A stretch of DNA of 63,441 nt from a virus, in IMG/VR virus record IMGVR_UViG_3300035703_000091, positions 1 to 63,441 of that record; one strand, given 5' to 3'. The first letter of the stretch is position 1. Each line of letters begins with the position of its first letter. The translations under genes and the position numbers were made by a program. The notes below the pieces were generated by a model that was not told the origin of the DNA, ran no database searches, and worked only from the letters and a program-made list of their open reading frames with translations. Below are positions 7,568 through 15,265 of the stretch, in pieces.

Positions 7568-7837
7568 ATGCAGACTTGGACCTGGGGCGAGAGCACCGAT
7601 TTCCCGCCGTCGATTCGCCGGGACGGCGAAGACGTCTACGACCTGCTGCGCGCCAACCGCTTCGACGAGGCGAAGGACGCCGTCAAGACCTGGCGCGGCG
7701 ACAACCCCATCCGCCTCCTGATCGAGGGCGAGGATTTCCAGACCGCCATTTGCGATCTGGGCTCGATCCTGTTCCCACAGCGCCAGCCGCACGGTTTCGG
7801 CGACGCGATCCGCGCCCTCGAGCGCGACGCTTTCTGA
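7568..7837 (+). CDS. Hypothetical protein, first gene of the rightward operon
   Basis: An acidic 89-aa protein beginning MQTWTWGESTDFPPS with a predicted helical middle (DVYDLLRANRFDEAKDAV). No family is recognised. Its promoter-proximal position directly after the repressor, like cII/cro-region genes of other phages, suggests an early regulatory or host-takeover role, but that is inference only. Confidence 0.6.
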   Translation: MQTWTWGESTDFPPSIRRDGEDVYDLLRANRFDEAKDAVKTWRGDNPIRLLIEGEDFQTAICDLGSILFPQRQPHGFGDAIRALERDAF

Positions 7838-7865
7838 CCAATCCATTTTCAACGGAGAGACCAAG

Positions 7866-8153
7866 ATGCAACGTCAACAGATCAGGCGGGTCGCCCGCAT
7901 CGCCAAGAAGCGCCTCGACGCGCGGCGTGAGCGCGGGGCCCGTCAGGCCGTCCTCGAGACCCTCCGCGCCTGCCGCGTCAAGACCGTCGTGCAGGGACCG
8001 GGCTCGCTGGCGCCGCTGGGCCGCAAGTTCAAGAAGCCGAAGGGCCAAGCCAACTGGCGCGTGAAGAACGTGCGGTCGTACATCGGCGGCGTCCCGGTCG
8101 ATGTCGAGTTCCACACGACCAAGGGCGCGCGGCGCTGGACGGTGGCGGCGTGA
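7866..8153 (+). CDS. Hypothetical basic protein
   Basis: A 95-aa, strongly basic protein (MQRQQIRRVARIAKKRLDARRERG at its N-terminus) preceded by a GGAGAG ribosome site. The arginine/lysine-rich helix suggests nucleic-acid binding; the C-terminal half looks beta-rich. No known family was recognised. The TGA overlaps the ATG of the next gene. Confidence 0.55.
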   Translation: MQRQQIRRVARIAKKRLDARRERGARQAVLETLRACRVKTVVQGPGSLAPLGRKFKKPKGQANWRVKNVRSYIGGVPVDVEFHTTKGARRWTVAA

Positions 8154-8377
8154 TGAGCACTCAGTCCCCCGCCCAAATCAGGGCCACCATCAAGGACGCC
8201 GTCATCGAGGACGCCGATGACGGGCGCTTCGCCTTCGGGGCGGTTTACGGACACATCGGCGGTGTATTCGCCGATGGCGCCCCGTTCCGAACCGCCACGA
8301 TCACCTCCGGCCCCGACGAGGGCGGCGTCGTTCAGACCGAAGACGGAGACTACCGTCTCGAGATGCGCCCCGAATGA
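8153..8377 (+). CDS. Hypothetical protein
   Basis: A 74-aa acidic protein (MSTQSPAQIRATIKDAVI...) with no recognised domain. I use the ATG at 8153, which overlaps the previous stop; a GTG one codon earlier is possible. It ends four bases into the beta-clamp gene (ATGA), so the pair is probably translationally coupled. Confidence 0.55.
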   Translation: MSTQSPAQIRATIKDAVIEDADDGRFAFGAVYGHIGGVFADGAPFRTATITSGPDEGGVVQTEDGDYRLEMRPE

Positions 8378-9498
8378 AACTCACCATCCCCCAACCCCGC
8401 CTCGCCGCCGCCCTGTCCAAGGGCGGGGCGGTCGCGCCGAAGTCGCACGCCGCGCCGATCGTGACGAACCTGCGCCTGACCGCGATCGACGGCTTCCTGC
8501 TGATCGCCTCGACCGACATGGACCGCTTCGCCGAGGCGAAGACACCGGCCGGTGTCGACGCCACGGGCGACACGACCGTATCCGCCGCCGCGCTGACCGC
8601 CTTGGTCGGGCGCCTGCCGAAGGACAAGGACGTCGCCATCGAACTCGAGGGCGAGCACCTGATCGTCAAGTGCGGCCGGTCACGCTCGAAACTGCCGACC
8701 CTGTCGCCCAAGCTGTTCCCGTCATGGCTCGACGACGCAGCCAGCGTCGAGGTCGAGATGACAGGCGCCGATCTGGCCGACCGCTTCGGCCCGCCGCGGC
8801 CGATGTCCGAGCCGAACGGCCTGACCAACGTCATGCTTCAGGGCGTCCACGTCGCCGCCCAGGACGGCGTGATGCGCTTCGTCGCCACCAACCGCTACAT
8901 GGTGGCCATGGTCACGGCCGCGACCGACGTCTCTTTCGCCGGCGTGACCGTGCCGAACGAGACGGTCGACGCGGCCCTGCGCGTCTTCAAGAGTGAGGAG
9001 CGCGTCGTTCTCGCCGTGTCGAAGAACAAGGTCGAGTTCTCGAACCACGCCTACCGTCTCGGGTCCAAGCTGATCGCCGAGACCTATCCGCTGGCCCAGG
9101 TGCTCGGCTTCCTGTCGGCGCCGCCGGCGGGCACGATCACCGCGCCCCGCGCCGCCCTGATCGAGTCGATCGAGCGGGCCCGGTTGGGGATGGACGCCGA
9201 GGGCGTGCGCGCCGTCGTGTTGCTGATCCCGCGCGCCGAGACCGATCTCGAGGTCAAGGGCTTCAACTCCAACGGCGGCGAGGTGCGCGACGGGGTCGAG
9301 GTCGACACGACCGAGGGGTTCGAGTTCGCGGCATTCGACCCGCGCTATCTGCTGAACGTGCTGTCGGCCATGGACGGCGAGGAGGTCGAGATTCGCCAGT
9401 GCGACGATCGGATCAAGCATCTGATCGCCTCGCCGGCCAACCCCGACTTCCTGGGCCTGGTCGCGGCGGTGCGGTCGAACGCGGCGATGGCGGAGTAG
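8374..9498 (+). CDS. dnaN-like: DNA polymerase III beta subunit (sliding clamp) homologue
   Basis: A 374-aa protein, the usual length of bacterial DnaN. The N-terminal MKLTIPQPRLAAALSKGGAV, the repeated three-domain pattern and LIASTDMDRF/LVKRL-like positions fit the clamp fold. Conserved-looking segments include FVATNRYMVAMV in the middle domain and FDPRYLLNVLSAMDGEEVEIR in the third. It would encircle DNA and tether host polymerase III to phage DNA. No phage DNA polymerase is seen in the window, so it presumably serves the host enzyme. Encoding a whole clamp is unusual for a temperate phage of this size. Confidence 0.85.
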   Translation: MKLTIPQPRLAAALSKGGAVAPKSHAAPIVTNLRLTAIDGFLLIASTDMDRFAEAKTPAGVDATGDTTVSAAALTALVGRLPKDKDVAIELEGEHLIVKCGRSRSKLPTLSPKLFPSWLDDAASVEVEMTGADLADRFGPPRPMSEPNGLTNVMLQGVHVAAQDGVMRFVATNRYMVAMVTAATDVSFAGVTVPNETVDAALRVFKSEERVVLAVSKNKVEFSNHAYRLGSKLIAETYPLAQVLGFLSAPPAGTITAPRAALIESIERARLGMDAEGVRAVVLLIPRAETDLEVKGFNSNGGEVRDGVEVDTTEGFEFAAFDPRYLLNVLSAMDGEEVEIRQCDDRIKHLIASPANPDFLGLVAAVRSNAAMAE

Positions 9499-9501
9499 GT
9501 C

Positions 9502-9747
9502 ATGACCGCCGCTCTCGTCTCTCTCGCCTGGGTCGTGATGGACTTCCTCTGGTGGCTGAACAAGCCGCTGTGGCGGATGGCCTGCGCGCTCCACCTCGAG
9601 GTCCGTTACGGCTGGCCGCCCGAGCACGCATGGCCCTACACCGAAAGCCTGCTCGAACTGGCCGACGAGGCGCGCGACGAGTGGGGCTGCTTCTGGTTCT
9701 CGCCGGCCGATGCGGTCGAGGTGGATGCGGAGTATTGGGATGGCTAA
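9502..9747 (+). CDS. Small hypothetical, possibly membrane-associated protein
   Basis: An 81-aa protein. Residues 4-20 (ALVSLAWVVMDFLWWLN) are hydrophobic and tryptophan-rich, enough for a membrane anchor. The rest is acidic (ELADEARDEWGCFWF). No family is recognised. It starts three bases after the clamp stop and overlaps the next gene by 8 bases. Confidence 0.55.
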   Translation: MTAALVSLAWVVMDFLWWLNKPLWRMACALHLEVRYGWPPEHAWPYTESLLELADEARDEWGCFWFSPADAVEVDAEYWDG

Positions 9748-10204
9748 GGCTCCCGCCCCCAAGAAGCCCAGCCGCGTCACCGTCCCGCCGCGGGCGCACC
9801 CGCTGGCCCGTCTCGTCTTCGCCGAGATGCAGCGGCAGGGCGTGACCTACGAGGAACTGTCCTTCCGGTCCAACGTCCTGCCGCACACCTTCAAGGCGTG
9901 GCGCACCGACAACACGCCGGGCCTGTCGACGATCGAGGCGTGCCTCGGCTCGCTCGGCTGGGCTCTCGTGCCGGTCCCGCGCTTCGAGGAGGTGCCGGAG
10001 AACGTGCGCGCGGGCGCCCGCGCCCTCGCGGCCGAGTGGCAGAACGAGAACCGCGTGCTGGCCGAAATCCTCGCGACGGTCTGCACCAAGCCGATCATCG
10101 TCAACACCGATGGCCCGGTCGTCGCCACCATCACGCCCCGCCGGCCGAAACGTCTGCGCGTCCATCCCGACCAGGCGGTTCTCTTCGAGGGGGAGGCCGC
10201 GTGA
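9740..10204 (+). CDS. Helix-turn-helix regulator
   Basis: A 154-aa protein with a basic, proline-rich N-terminus and a central helix-turn-helix-like region (QGVTYEELSFRSNVLPHTFKAWRTD then STIEACLGSLGW), reminiscent of phage Xre-type proteins. The C-terminal half is unassigned. It lies just before a winged-helix gene with which it overlaps by four bases, so the two may be a regulatory pair. Start ATG at 9740. Confidence 0.6.
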   Translation: MAKAPAPKKPSRVTVPPRAHPLARLVFAEMQRQGVTYEELSFRSNVLPHTFKAWRTDNTPGLSTIEACLGSLGWALVPVPRFEEVPENVRAGARALAAEWQNENRVLAEILATVCTKPIIVNTDGPVVATITPRRPKRLRVHPDQAVLFEGEAA

Positions 10205-10590
10205 GCCAGGTCGAGGAACAACTGCGGGCGGAGATCGCCTGGCTGAAAGAGCGCATCCGCGACCTGACGCGGGCGGAGGACTGGCAGGACATTCGCGCGG
10301 TCCTGAACTGCCGGCCGCAAGTCGCAAAGGTCATGGCCCTGCTCTGGGGTCGGACGGGAGTGTGGATTTCCTCGGAGGCCATCTACAAAGAGGTCTTCAT
10401 GAAACCGACCGGCGAGGGGCCCGAGACGAACGTCGTCTCGGTCTGCATCGCCCACCTTCGCGCCGCCCTGAAAGCGGCAGGGGGGCCGGCCGTCGAGAGC
10501 CGATACAAGACCGGCTACCGCTGCACCCCCGAACTCGCCGCCTGGATCGACGAGAAAGTGTTCGGCGCGACGGCGGAGGAGGCGGCGTGA
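10201..10590 (+). CDS. OmpR-type winged-helix protein
   Basis: A 129-aa protein starting at a GTG that overlaps the previous stop. A short coiled coil (EEQLRAEIAWLKERIRDL) precedes a winged helix: VAKVMALLWGRTGVWISSEAIY, the recognition-like NVVSVCIAHLRAALKAAG and the wing RYKTGYRCTPE. It has the same architecture as the first gene of the leftward operon, and no receiver domain. It may be a middle or late gene activator. Confidence 0.7.
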   Translation: MSQVEEQLRAEIAWLKERIRDLTRAEDWQDIRAVLNCRPQVAKVMALLWGRTGVWISSEAIYKEVFMKPTGEGPETNVVSVCIAHLRAALKAAGGPAVESRYKTGYRCTPELAAWIDEKVFGATAEEAA

Positions 10591-10847
10591 ACGACCTCGT
10601 CCGCCAGATCATGCAGGCGTCCCACGAAGCCCACGGCGGGCCGTGTTGGACGTCGAAGCGCCGCGGCACATACGTCGCCCAAGCGATCACCGGGATCGCA
10701 GCGCGCAATCTGGCGCCGATCATCGGTCGCAGCCGTGCGGCGACCTATAAGGCGTGCGCCGAGACCGCACGCCGCCTTCGCTCCGATCCTGACGAGGTCG
10801 CCGTCGTGCAGCCGCTTATGGAGGCGTTCTTGGAGCACGCGCGATGA
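10587..10847 (+). CDS. Small HTH-like protein, weakly DnaA-domain-IV-like
   Basis: An 86-aa protein starting at GTG 10587-10589, coupled to the previous stop. The segment YVAQAITGIAARNLAPIIG followed by RSRAATYKACAETARRL has the spacing of a helix-turn-helix and faintly recalls the DnaA C-terminal domain, but the diagnostic DnaA signature is absent. DNA binding is plausible; replication initiation is only a guess. Confidence 0.5.
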   Translation: MNDLVRQIMQASHEAHGGPCWTSKRRGTYVAQAITGIAARNLAPIIGRSRAATYKACAETARRLRSDPDEVAVVQPLMEAFLEHAR

Positions 10848-11041
10848 AGCAGGCGCGCAAAGGCTGGGGCGCGCAGCGCCAGAGCGAGTGCGGCGGGAAG
10901 AAACGCTATCGCACCTGGGAGCAGGCCAGCCTCACCCGCCGCACGCGGATGACCTACGGAGCCGATGACCTCCGCATTTACGAGTGCCGGTTCTGTGCCG
11001 GATTTCATTTGACGAAACAACGAGTTAAGGACGCAATATGA
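10844..11041 (+). CDS. Small basic protein with a Cys pair
   Basis: A 65-aa protein rich in Arg/Lys. The C-terminal YECRFCAGFHLTKQ is a knuckle-like CxxC followed by His, suggesting metal binding; an upstream Cys (SECGGKKRY) could complete the site. Similar small proteins occur in alphaproteobacterial phages. It overlaps both neighbours by four bases. Confidence 0.55.
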   Translation: MKQARKGWGAQRQSECGGKKRYRTWEQASLTRRTRMTYGADDLRIYECRFCAGFHLTKQRVKDAI

Positions 11042-11448
11042 GCCAGATGAATCTAGAAATCGTAGCCGCAGGCAACGTCCTCCGTGACGCCGCCTTCGGC
11101 GCGTCGTCGGCCGCCGGTTGGTGGCGCAAGGGCGAGGAAGACCTCACCGAGGCGGCGCGCAACGGCGGGCTTTGGGGTGGCGCCCTCGTCGCCCAAAAGC
11201 TGTGCCTGATCCACTCCGAGATCAGCGAGGCCATGGAAGGCCACCGCAAGGGCCTGATGGACGACAAGCTGCCGCATCGCTCGATGATCGAGGTCGAACT
11301 GGCCGACGCCGTCATCCGCATCGCCGATCTGGCCGGTGCTCTGAACCTCGATCTGGGCGGCGCCATCGCGGAGAAGATGGCCTTCAACGCCGTGCGGCCG
11401 GACCACAAACCGGAGGCCCGCGAAGCGGCCGGCGGGAAGGCGTACTGA
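11038..11448 (+). CDS. MazG-like nucleotide pyrophosphohydrolase
   Basis: A 136-aa all-alpha protein of the MazG/dUTPase-like superfamily. The metal-binding pattern is visible as HSEISEAMEG near residue 60 (ExxE) and EVELADAVIRIADLAG near 84 (ExxxD). Such enzymes hydrolyse (d)NTPs or alarmone-related nucleotides to monophosphates. In phages they are thought to adjust nucleotide pools or stringent signalling. The substrate cannot be told from sequence. Confidence 0.75.
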   Translation: MSQMNLEIVAAGNVLRDAAFGASSAAGWWRKGEEDLTEAARNGGLWGGALVAQKLCLIHSEISEAMEGHRKGLMDDKLPHRSMIEVELADAVIRIADLAGALNLDLGGAIAEKMAFNAVRPDHKPEAREAAGGKAY

Positions 11449-11576
11449 TGACCCCCCTCCTCGCTCTCCTGCCTCTCATCGGCGTGCTCGCCGCCTGGGC
11501 CGGCTACGAACTCTACGAGCGCGGCTACCGCCGCGGCTTCAAGGACGCCGAACTGATCTGGCGGAGAGACCGATGA
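11448..11576 (+). CDS. Single-pass small membrane protein
   Basis: A 42-aa protein: a hydrophobic segment at residues 3-20 (PLLALLPLIGVLAAWAGY) and then a basic tail (YERGYRRGFKDAELIWRRDR). It starts at ATG 11448 immediately after the MazG-like stop and overlaps the next ATG by four bases. No family is recognised; the topology would be N-out or a membrane hairpin too short for two helices. Confidence 0.55.
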   Translation: MTPLLALLPLIGVLAAWAGYELYERGYRRGFKDAELIWRRDR

Positions 11577-11788
11577 CGCCGCGCCAGAAGGCCGACACCC
11601 TCGCGCTCGAGTTCCTCCGCGACGAAGGCCCGCACACCATGCCGAGCCCGCTCGAGACGGTCGAGGCGATCGCCGCGGCCATCGTCTTTCTCGATCTCAT
11701 GAAGGAGGGACTCGTGTCGAAGATCGACTTCGGCGGCGGGCGTGTCCAGTTCGCGATCACCGAGGCCGGGCGGCGGAGGTTGGGATGA
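11573..11788 (+). CDS. Hypothetical protein, possible winged-helix fragment
   Basis: A 71-aa protein. The order helix-helix-strand (LETVEAIAAAIVFLDLMKEGLVSKIDF then VQFAITEAGRRRLG) resembles a MarR/PadR-like winged helix ending in the frequent 'T..GRRRL' turn. No other evidence is available. It is overlapped at both ends by operon neighbours. Confidence 0.5.
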   Translation: MTPRQKADTLALEFLRDEGPHTMPSPLETVEAIAAAIVFLDLMKEGLVSKIDFGGGRVQFAITEAGRRRLG

Positions 11789-12165
11789 CGAGCCCGCCCC
11801 TTCGCATCCTTGTCTGCGGCGGCCGGGATTTCGCCGATCGCGACTTCGTATTCCGCACCCTCGATCAGTTGACGATCGAGGAGGGCGAGATGATGCCGCG
11901 CAACGGCACGGTCATCATCCACGGCGACTGCCCCACAGGCGCGGATCGCTGGGCCGACGAGTGGGCCGTGGTGAACTGGACGCCGGTCGAGCCCTATCCC
12001 GCCGATTGGTCGGCACTTGGTCTCTCGGCGGGCCCGAGCCGTAACGCGCGCATGTTGACCGAGGGTTGTCCTGATCTGGTGCTGGCCTTCCCAGGCGGCC
12101 GCGGGACGGCAGACATGATCGGCCGGGCCAACAAGGCAGGCGTGCCGGTGAAGATCGCATCATGA
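11785..12165 (+). CDS. SLOG-fold protein, YspA/DUF2493-like
   Basis: A 126-aa Rossmann-like protein. The N-terminal ILVCGGRDFADRDF, the middle VIIHGDCPTGADRWADEWA and the C-terminal LVLAFPGGRGTADMIGRA match the SLOG superfamily, which binds nucleotide-derived ligands. The family is frequent in phages and has been linked to nucleotide signalling; no enzymatic role is established for this subgroup. It might sense NAD- or ADP-ribose-like molecules during infection. Confidence 0.8.
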   Translation: MTSPPLRILVCGGRDFADRDFVFRTLDQLTIEEGEMMPRNGTVIIHGDCPTGADRWADEWAVVNWTPVEPYPADWSALGLSAGPSRNARMLTEGCPDLVLAFPGGRGTADMIGRANKAGVPVKIAS

Positions 12166-12383
12166 CCGCCCCCGCCTTCACCGAACGCGATCTCGAGAAG
12201 GCGCTGAAGGCGACACAGGCCGCCGGACTGACCATCACCCGCATTGACGTGAACCGTCATACCGGGCTTATTTCCATCATCACGGCGGACGGCCAGCCCT
12301 CCGCACCCACCCAAGAGCGAGACGAGATCGGAGAGTGGCTTGACCGACATTCCGATGAAGGGCGTTCACCGCGTCGTCGCTAA
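12162..12383 (+). CDS. Small hypothetical protein upstream of integrase
   Basis: A 73-aa protein (MTAPAFTERDLEKALKATQAAG...) with a helix then strands ITRIDVNRHTGLISIIT, typical of small proteins just before phage integrases in Alphaproteobacteria. It overlaps the integrase start by 44 bases if the TTG start is used. An excisionase role is possible from position only. Confidence 0.5.
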   Translation: MTAPAFTERDLEKALKATQAAGLTITRIDVNRHTGLISIITADGQPSAPTQERDEIGEWLDRHSDEGRSPRRR

Positions 12384-13368
12384 GGGCCGGACCTATTGGT
12401 ACGCCGAGCGCGGCGGGCCGCGCCTGCCGGGCGAGCCCGGCTCCCGCGAGTTCCTCGAGGCGCTGATCGCCTTCCGCCAGCGGCCGGAGGAGAGCCGGAC
12501 GATCCGGCGCCTCGTGGTCGACTACAAGGCCAGCGACGACTTCGCGCGCCTGTCCGAGACCACGAAGAAGACCTACACACCCTGGTTCGACCGGATCAGC
12601 GACGGACTCGGCCGGCTGTCGATCAAGTCCTTCAACGACCCGCGCATCCGCAAGGTCATCAAGAAGTGGCGCTCGGAGTGGAAGGACACGCCGCGCCAGG
12701 CCGACACGGGCAAGCAGGTCTTGAGCGTGATCCTCTCCTACGCTGTCGAGAACGGGTCGCTGATGACGAACCCGTGCTTCGGCATCTCCAACCTCTACGA
12801 GGCCGACCGCTCGGGCCTGATCTGGCTCCCCGAGGACATCGACCTGTTCGCCAAGCACAGCAGCAAGGAGTTCATGTTCGCCCTGCGGCTGGCCACGCTG
12901 ACGGGCCTGCGGAAGTCCGACCTGCTGCGCCTCGAGTGGCGGCACGTCGGGGAGAAGTCGATCGACCTGCCGACCGGCAAGTCCAAGGGCCGACTGTCTT
13001 ACGAGGTGCCGCTCTACGGCGAACTGCGCGACCTTCTGGCCGAGATCAAGGCGCATTGGTCGGGGCGCAAGGTGCGGCCGCTCACGGTCCTCGGCGGCGA
13101 GCGGGGTCATGCGTGGACGCCGAACGGCTTCGGCACGGCGTGGCAGCGGGCCAGGGTGGCCGTCGAGACCGCCGGCGACATCGAGTGGCATCTGACCTTC
13201 CACGACGCCCGCGGCACAGCCGCGACCAAGTACGCCGGCCTCGGCTTCTCCGACGAAGAGATCGCCGAGATGGTCGGCTGGGAGAAGACCGAGGTGACGA
13301 AGATCGTCGACCGCTACGTCAGGAAGGGCGCGCGGCTGAAGGCGAAGATCGAGCGGTTGGGGGGTTAA
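12340..13368 (+). CDS. int: Tyrosine recombinase (phage integrase)
   Basis: A 342-aa tyrosine integrase that recombines attP with the host attB. The catalytic domain shows TLTGLRKSDLLRLEWRHV (first Arg), LTFHDARGTAATKYAGLG (HxxR) and the terminal MVGWEKTEVTKIVDRYV with the nucleophilic Tyr. The N-terminal part carries a core-binding helical domain. TTG at 12340 has GGAGA five bases upstream; ATG at 12355 is the alternative. Its stop overlaps that of the convergent gene at 13365. attP lies about 1.9 kb downstream. Confidence 0.92.
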   Translation: MTDIPMKGVHRVVAKGRTYWYAERGGPRLPGEPGSREFLEALIAFRQRPEESRTIRRLVVDYKASDDFARLSETTKKTYTPWFDRISDGLGRLSIKSFNDPRIRKVIKKWRSEWKDTPRQADTGKQVLSVILSYAVENGSLMTNPCFGISNLYEADRSGLIWLPEDIDLFAKHSSKEFMFALRLATLTGLRKSDLLRLEWRHVGEKSIDLPTGKSKGRLSYEVPLYGELRDLLAEIKAHWSGRKVRPLTVLGGERGHAWTPNGFGTAWQRARVAVETAGDIEWHLTFHDARGTAATKYAGLGFSDEEIAEMVGWEKTEVTKIVDRYVRKGARLKAKIERLGG

Positions 13369-13616
13369 CGAATAAGTCCTGCGGCGTGGTAATGCTCGTC
13401 CCACCGGGCGTCATGCGCCGCTTTCTGCTCCGCCTTCTCGTCAGCGTTCAGCCAGCCGCGCTCCGCTGCGGCCCTTGGCCACCCATCGCGCATCCGCTCG
13501 ACGGCCTTCCGCTCGCGCTGGGTCCGGCAGTTGCCGCACTTCCCGTCATAGGCGCTGGCCTTGCCACGCCTACATCTACAGGTCTTGCCGGCCATGGGGT
13601 GAGGGGCGTCGGTCAC
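13365..13616 (-). CDS. Hypothetical protein with CxCx and CxxC pairs
   Basis: An 83-aa protein from GTG 13614-13616, coupled to the previous stop by GTGA; ATG at MAGKTC is an alternative. KTCRCRRGKASAYDGKCGNCR gives four cysteines suited to a zinc site, followed by a basic helix. It is the last gene of a six-gene leftward set and converges on the integrase with a four-base stop overlap. Confidence 0.5.
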   Translation of the reverse strand: MTDAPHPMAGKTCRCRRGKASAYDGKCGNCRTQRERKAVERMRDGWPRAAAERGWLNADEKAEQKAAHDARWDEHYHAAGLIR

Positions 13617-13819
13617 GGGTTCGTCTCCGGCGGATCGGGCGGATAGATGCCGTCGATCATCGCGAGAATGATCTCCCGAATCTCCTCGTCCGTCGTCGCC
13701 CCGCGCGTGGCGCGGCGCAGGTTCCGGCCCTTGAGGGCGACCCTGCATTGGTGGACGCCGCCGTAACCGCTGTCGCGCAGGGCTGTGACCTGTTCGGCTG
13801 ATGGATCGAAGCGGCTCAT
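13613..13819 (-). CDS. Hypothetical protein
   Basis: A 68-aa protein beginning MSRFDPSAEQVTALRDSGYGG with a central basic stretch (VALKGRNLRRATRG) and an acidic helix (DEEIREIILAMIDGIYPP). No family is recognised. It is coupled to both neighbours by four-base overlaps. Confidence 0.5.
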   Translation of the reverse strand: MSRFDPSAEQVTALRDSGYGGVHQCRVALKGRNLRRATRGATTDEEIREIILAMIDGIYPPDPPETNP

Positions 13820-14028
13820 CCCGGCATCCTGTCCTGAAGTTCCTGGGGCGTGCGGGCGACCGTGACCGCGCTCACGCGGCGACCGCGCACGTCAGACAGC
13901 ATCTCCGCCCGCCCCTCCGACCTGGCGGCGTCGAGGAGGCGGTTGAGGTGTTCGTCGCTGTGAACGTCGAATGATCGGTCGCCGAACAGCCGATCGCACA
14001 GCGCCTTGTTCTCTGCGGAGAGGGTCAT
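13816..14028 (-). CDS. Hypothetical protein
   Basis: A 70-aa protein (MTLSAENKALCDRLFGDRSF...) with a predicted helix LNRLLDAARSEGRAEMLSD. The same frame is open upstream, but this ATG overlaps the preceding stop by four bases, which is the rule in this operon. Function unknown. Confidence 0.5.
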   Translation of the reverse strand: MTLSAENKALCDRLFGDRSFDVHSDEHLNRLLDAARSEGRAEMLSDVRGRRVSAVTVARTPQELQDRMPG

Positions 14029-14222
14029 CGGCCTCGAGCCTCCATCATGGCGTCGGCGATGCGGTAGCAGGAATCGCCGAGTTTTTGCTGAAGTCCCTCG
14101 CTCCGAATGTCGGGATTCGACAGCAGCCCCGTCAGAGCCGCCATGGCGAACTCGTCGCGGAGGTGGGTGTCGGCGGGGCGGCGGGCGTTGCGGTCGGCCA
14201 GTTCTCGAAGGGAGTCGGTCAT
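14025..14222 (-). CDS. Hypothetical helical protein
   Basis: A 65-aa, mostly helical protein (MTDSLRELADRNARRPADTH...). It contains FAMAALTGLLSNPDI and LGDSCYRIADAMMEA segments. No recognised family. The start is set by overlap with the neighbouring stop. Confidence 0.5.
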   Translation of the reverse strand: MTDSLRELADRNARRPADTHLRDEFAMAALTGLLSNPDIRSEGLQQKLGDSCYRIADAMMEARGR

Positions 14223-14614
14223 TGGGCGGGCTCCGCCTCGATCGCGCGCCGGATGATCTCGCGCCCCTCGTCGTTGTGGTGGATCGTGCCGGCAGCGGCC
14301 ATGGCGACATACTCGTTGCTGACGGCGCGGCTGTCTCCCGGCTCCATCTTGCCGAGGCGGATCAGGGCCAGGTCCAGCGCCGCACGCAGATCGTCCCGCT
14401 GCCTCTTCAGGTGCCGGCGGGCCACGTCGTCGCAGCACTTCGGGGAAAACTCCGGCGCTTCGTCTTCGTGCAGCATGGACACCCCTGACACGGGGTCGAC
14501 GCGATCATTCGCCTCGGACTTGGTGTAGCGGCCGGCTTCGTCCCTGATCCCGGTGTAGCCGGAAGAGTTCGGGCGATAGTAGAGCCCGCGCTTCATGAGG
14601 AGGTAGTGGCTCAC
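14219..14614 (-). CDS. Hypothetical protein with LYYRPN...GYTG motif
   Basis: A 131-aa protein from GTG 14612-14614, coupled to the stop of the gene before. The N-terminal GLYYRPNSSGYTGIRDEAGRY followed by EA and acidic residues recurs in small phage proteins of Proteobacteria that have no known role. The second half is helical. A Cys-Cys pair (SPKCCDDVA) could bind metal. Confidence 0.55.
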   Translation of the reverse strand: MSHYLLMKRGLYYRPNSSGYTGIRDEAGRYTKSEANDRVDPVSGVSMLHEDEAPEFSPKCCDDVARRHLKRQRDDLRAALDLALIRLGKMEPGDSRAVSNEYVAMAAAGTIHHNDEGREIIRRAIEAEPAQ

Positions 14615-15117
14615 GACGCAGTCTCCCCTTCGACCTTCACATGCCGCGACGTCAGCCCGTCGTAGGACTCGATCTCCGCCTCGAGCGCGCGGACCTCGGC
14701 CTCCAAGATGACGCGGCGCCCCGTCGCCGGGCTGCACGGCCGCGAAACCACCTTCCGCGCCGCATCGAGCAGCGGGCCGAAGGTGTCCTTGCGGTCGTCT
14801 TCGACGATCTGCTGGACGTGATCGTTGAAGTAGGAGATCACCACATCGGCCGGATAGGTGGCCTTCGACAGCACGCCGCCCGTGACCTCGGAGATGATCT
14901 TCGGGACGTGCTCGCACACCATCTGGTGATCGCGCAGTTCGGCGGCGACGTCGTCGCGCGTCAGTTCGCGGTCGTCGTAGAGGCCGGCGAGCCAGTCGAA
15001 GGCGCGGAGCGCCTCGATCGCGCGGGTCATGACGGCGTAGTCGGTGTCGGTCTTGTCGGGCGTCGCCAACAGGTTCTTGTTGCGGATCGCCTCGAGGCGG
15101 GTGGCCAGGTCGGTCAT
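14611..15117 (-). CDS. Hypothetical protein, first gene of the attP-side leftward set
   Basis: A 168-aa mostly helical protein (MTDLATRLEAIRNKNLLAT...), with a coiled-coil-prone end (RRVILEAEVRALEAEIESY). It is followed by five overlapping small genes. The clear promoter upstream (15150-15177) carries the phage operator-like core, so the set is probably repressed in the lysogen. Function unknown. Confidence 0.55.
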   Translation of the reverse strand: MTDLATRLEAIRNKNLLATPDKTDTDYAVMTRAIEALRAFDWLAGLYDDRELTRDDVAAELRDHQMVCEHVPKIISEVTGGVLSKATYPADVVISYFNDHVQQIVEDDRKDTFGPLLDAARKVVSRPCSPATGRRVILEAEVRALEAEIESYDGLTSRHVKVEGETAS

Positions 15118-15130
15118 CTAAAATCCTCTC

Positions 15131-15177
15131 GTGCTGAAAAAGCACGATGACCATACACCGGATCATTCCAGTGTCAA
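15131..15177 (-). promoter_or_regulatory. Leftward promoter with operator core and leader hairpin
   Basis: On the minus strand TTGACA (15172-15177) and TATGGT (15150-15155) are separated by 16 bases, and the spacer contains GGAAT. The same arrangement drives the giant RNA and the cassette at 58.3 kb. A small hairpin, GTGCT with AGCAC at 15131-15145, lies at the expected start of the transcript. The ATG of the first gene is 33 bases past the -10. Confidence 0.7.
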
Positions 15178-15202
15178 CGGACAAAGCGGAAACAGATCAA
15201 AT

Positions 15203-15224
15203 GTAAAACTGCTGTAAAACTGCT
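15203..15224 (+). repeat. Tandem 11-bp repeat, candidate arm-type integrase sites
   Basis: GTAAAACTGCT occurs twice head to tail (15203-15213 and 15214-15224). A related GTAAAACTGTG lies at 15399-15409 and a weaker GTAAACTTG near 15345, on the other side of the attP core. A 6-bp hairpin (GCTCCG/CGGAGC, 15222-15237) follows. Direct repeats on both sides of the core are what arm-binding domains of tyrosine integrases recognise. Confidence 0.55.
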
Positions 15225-15265
15225 CCGCATACGGAGCGCAGACCACCGCTAAGTCATTGAAATGA

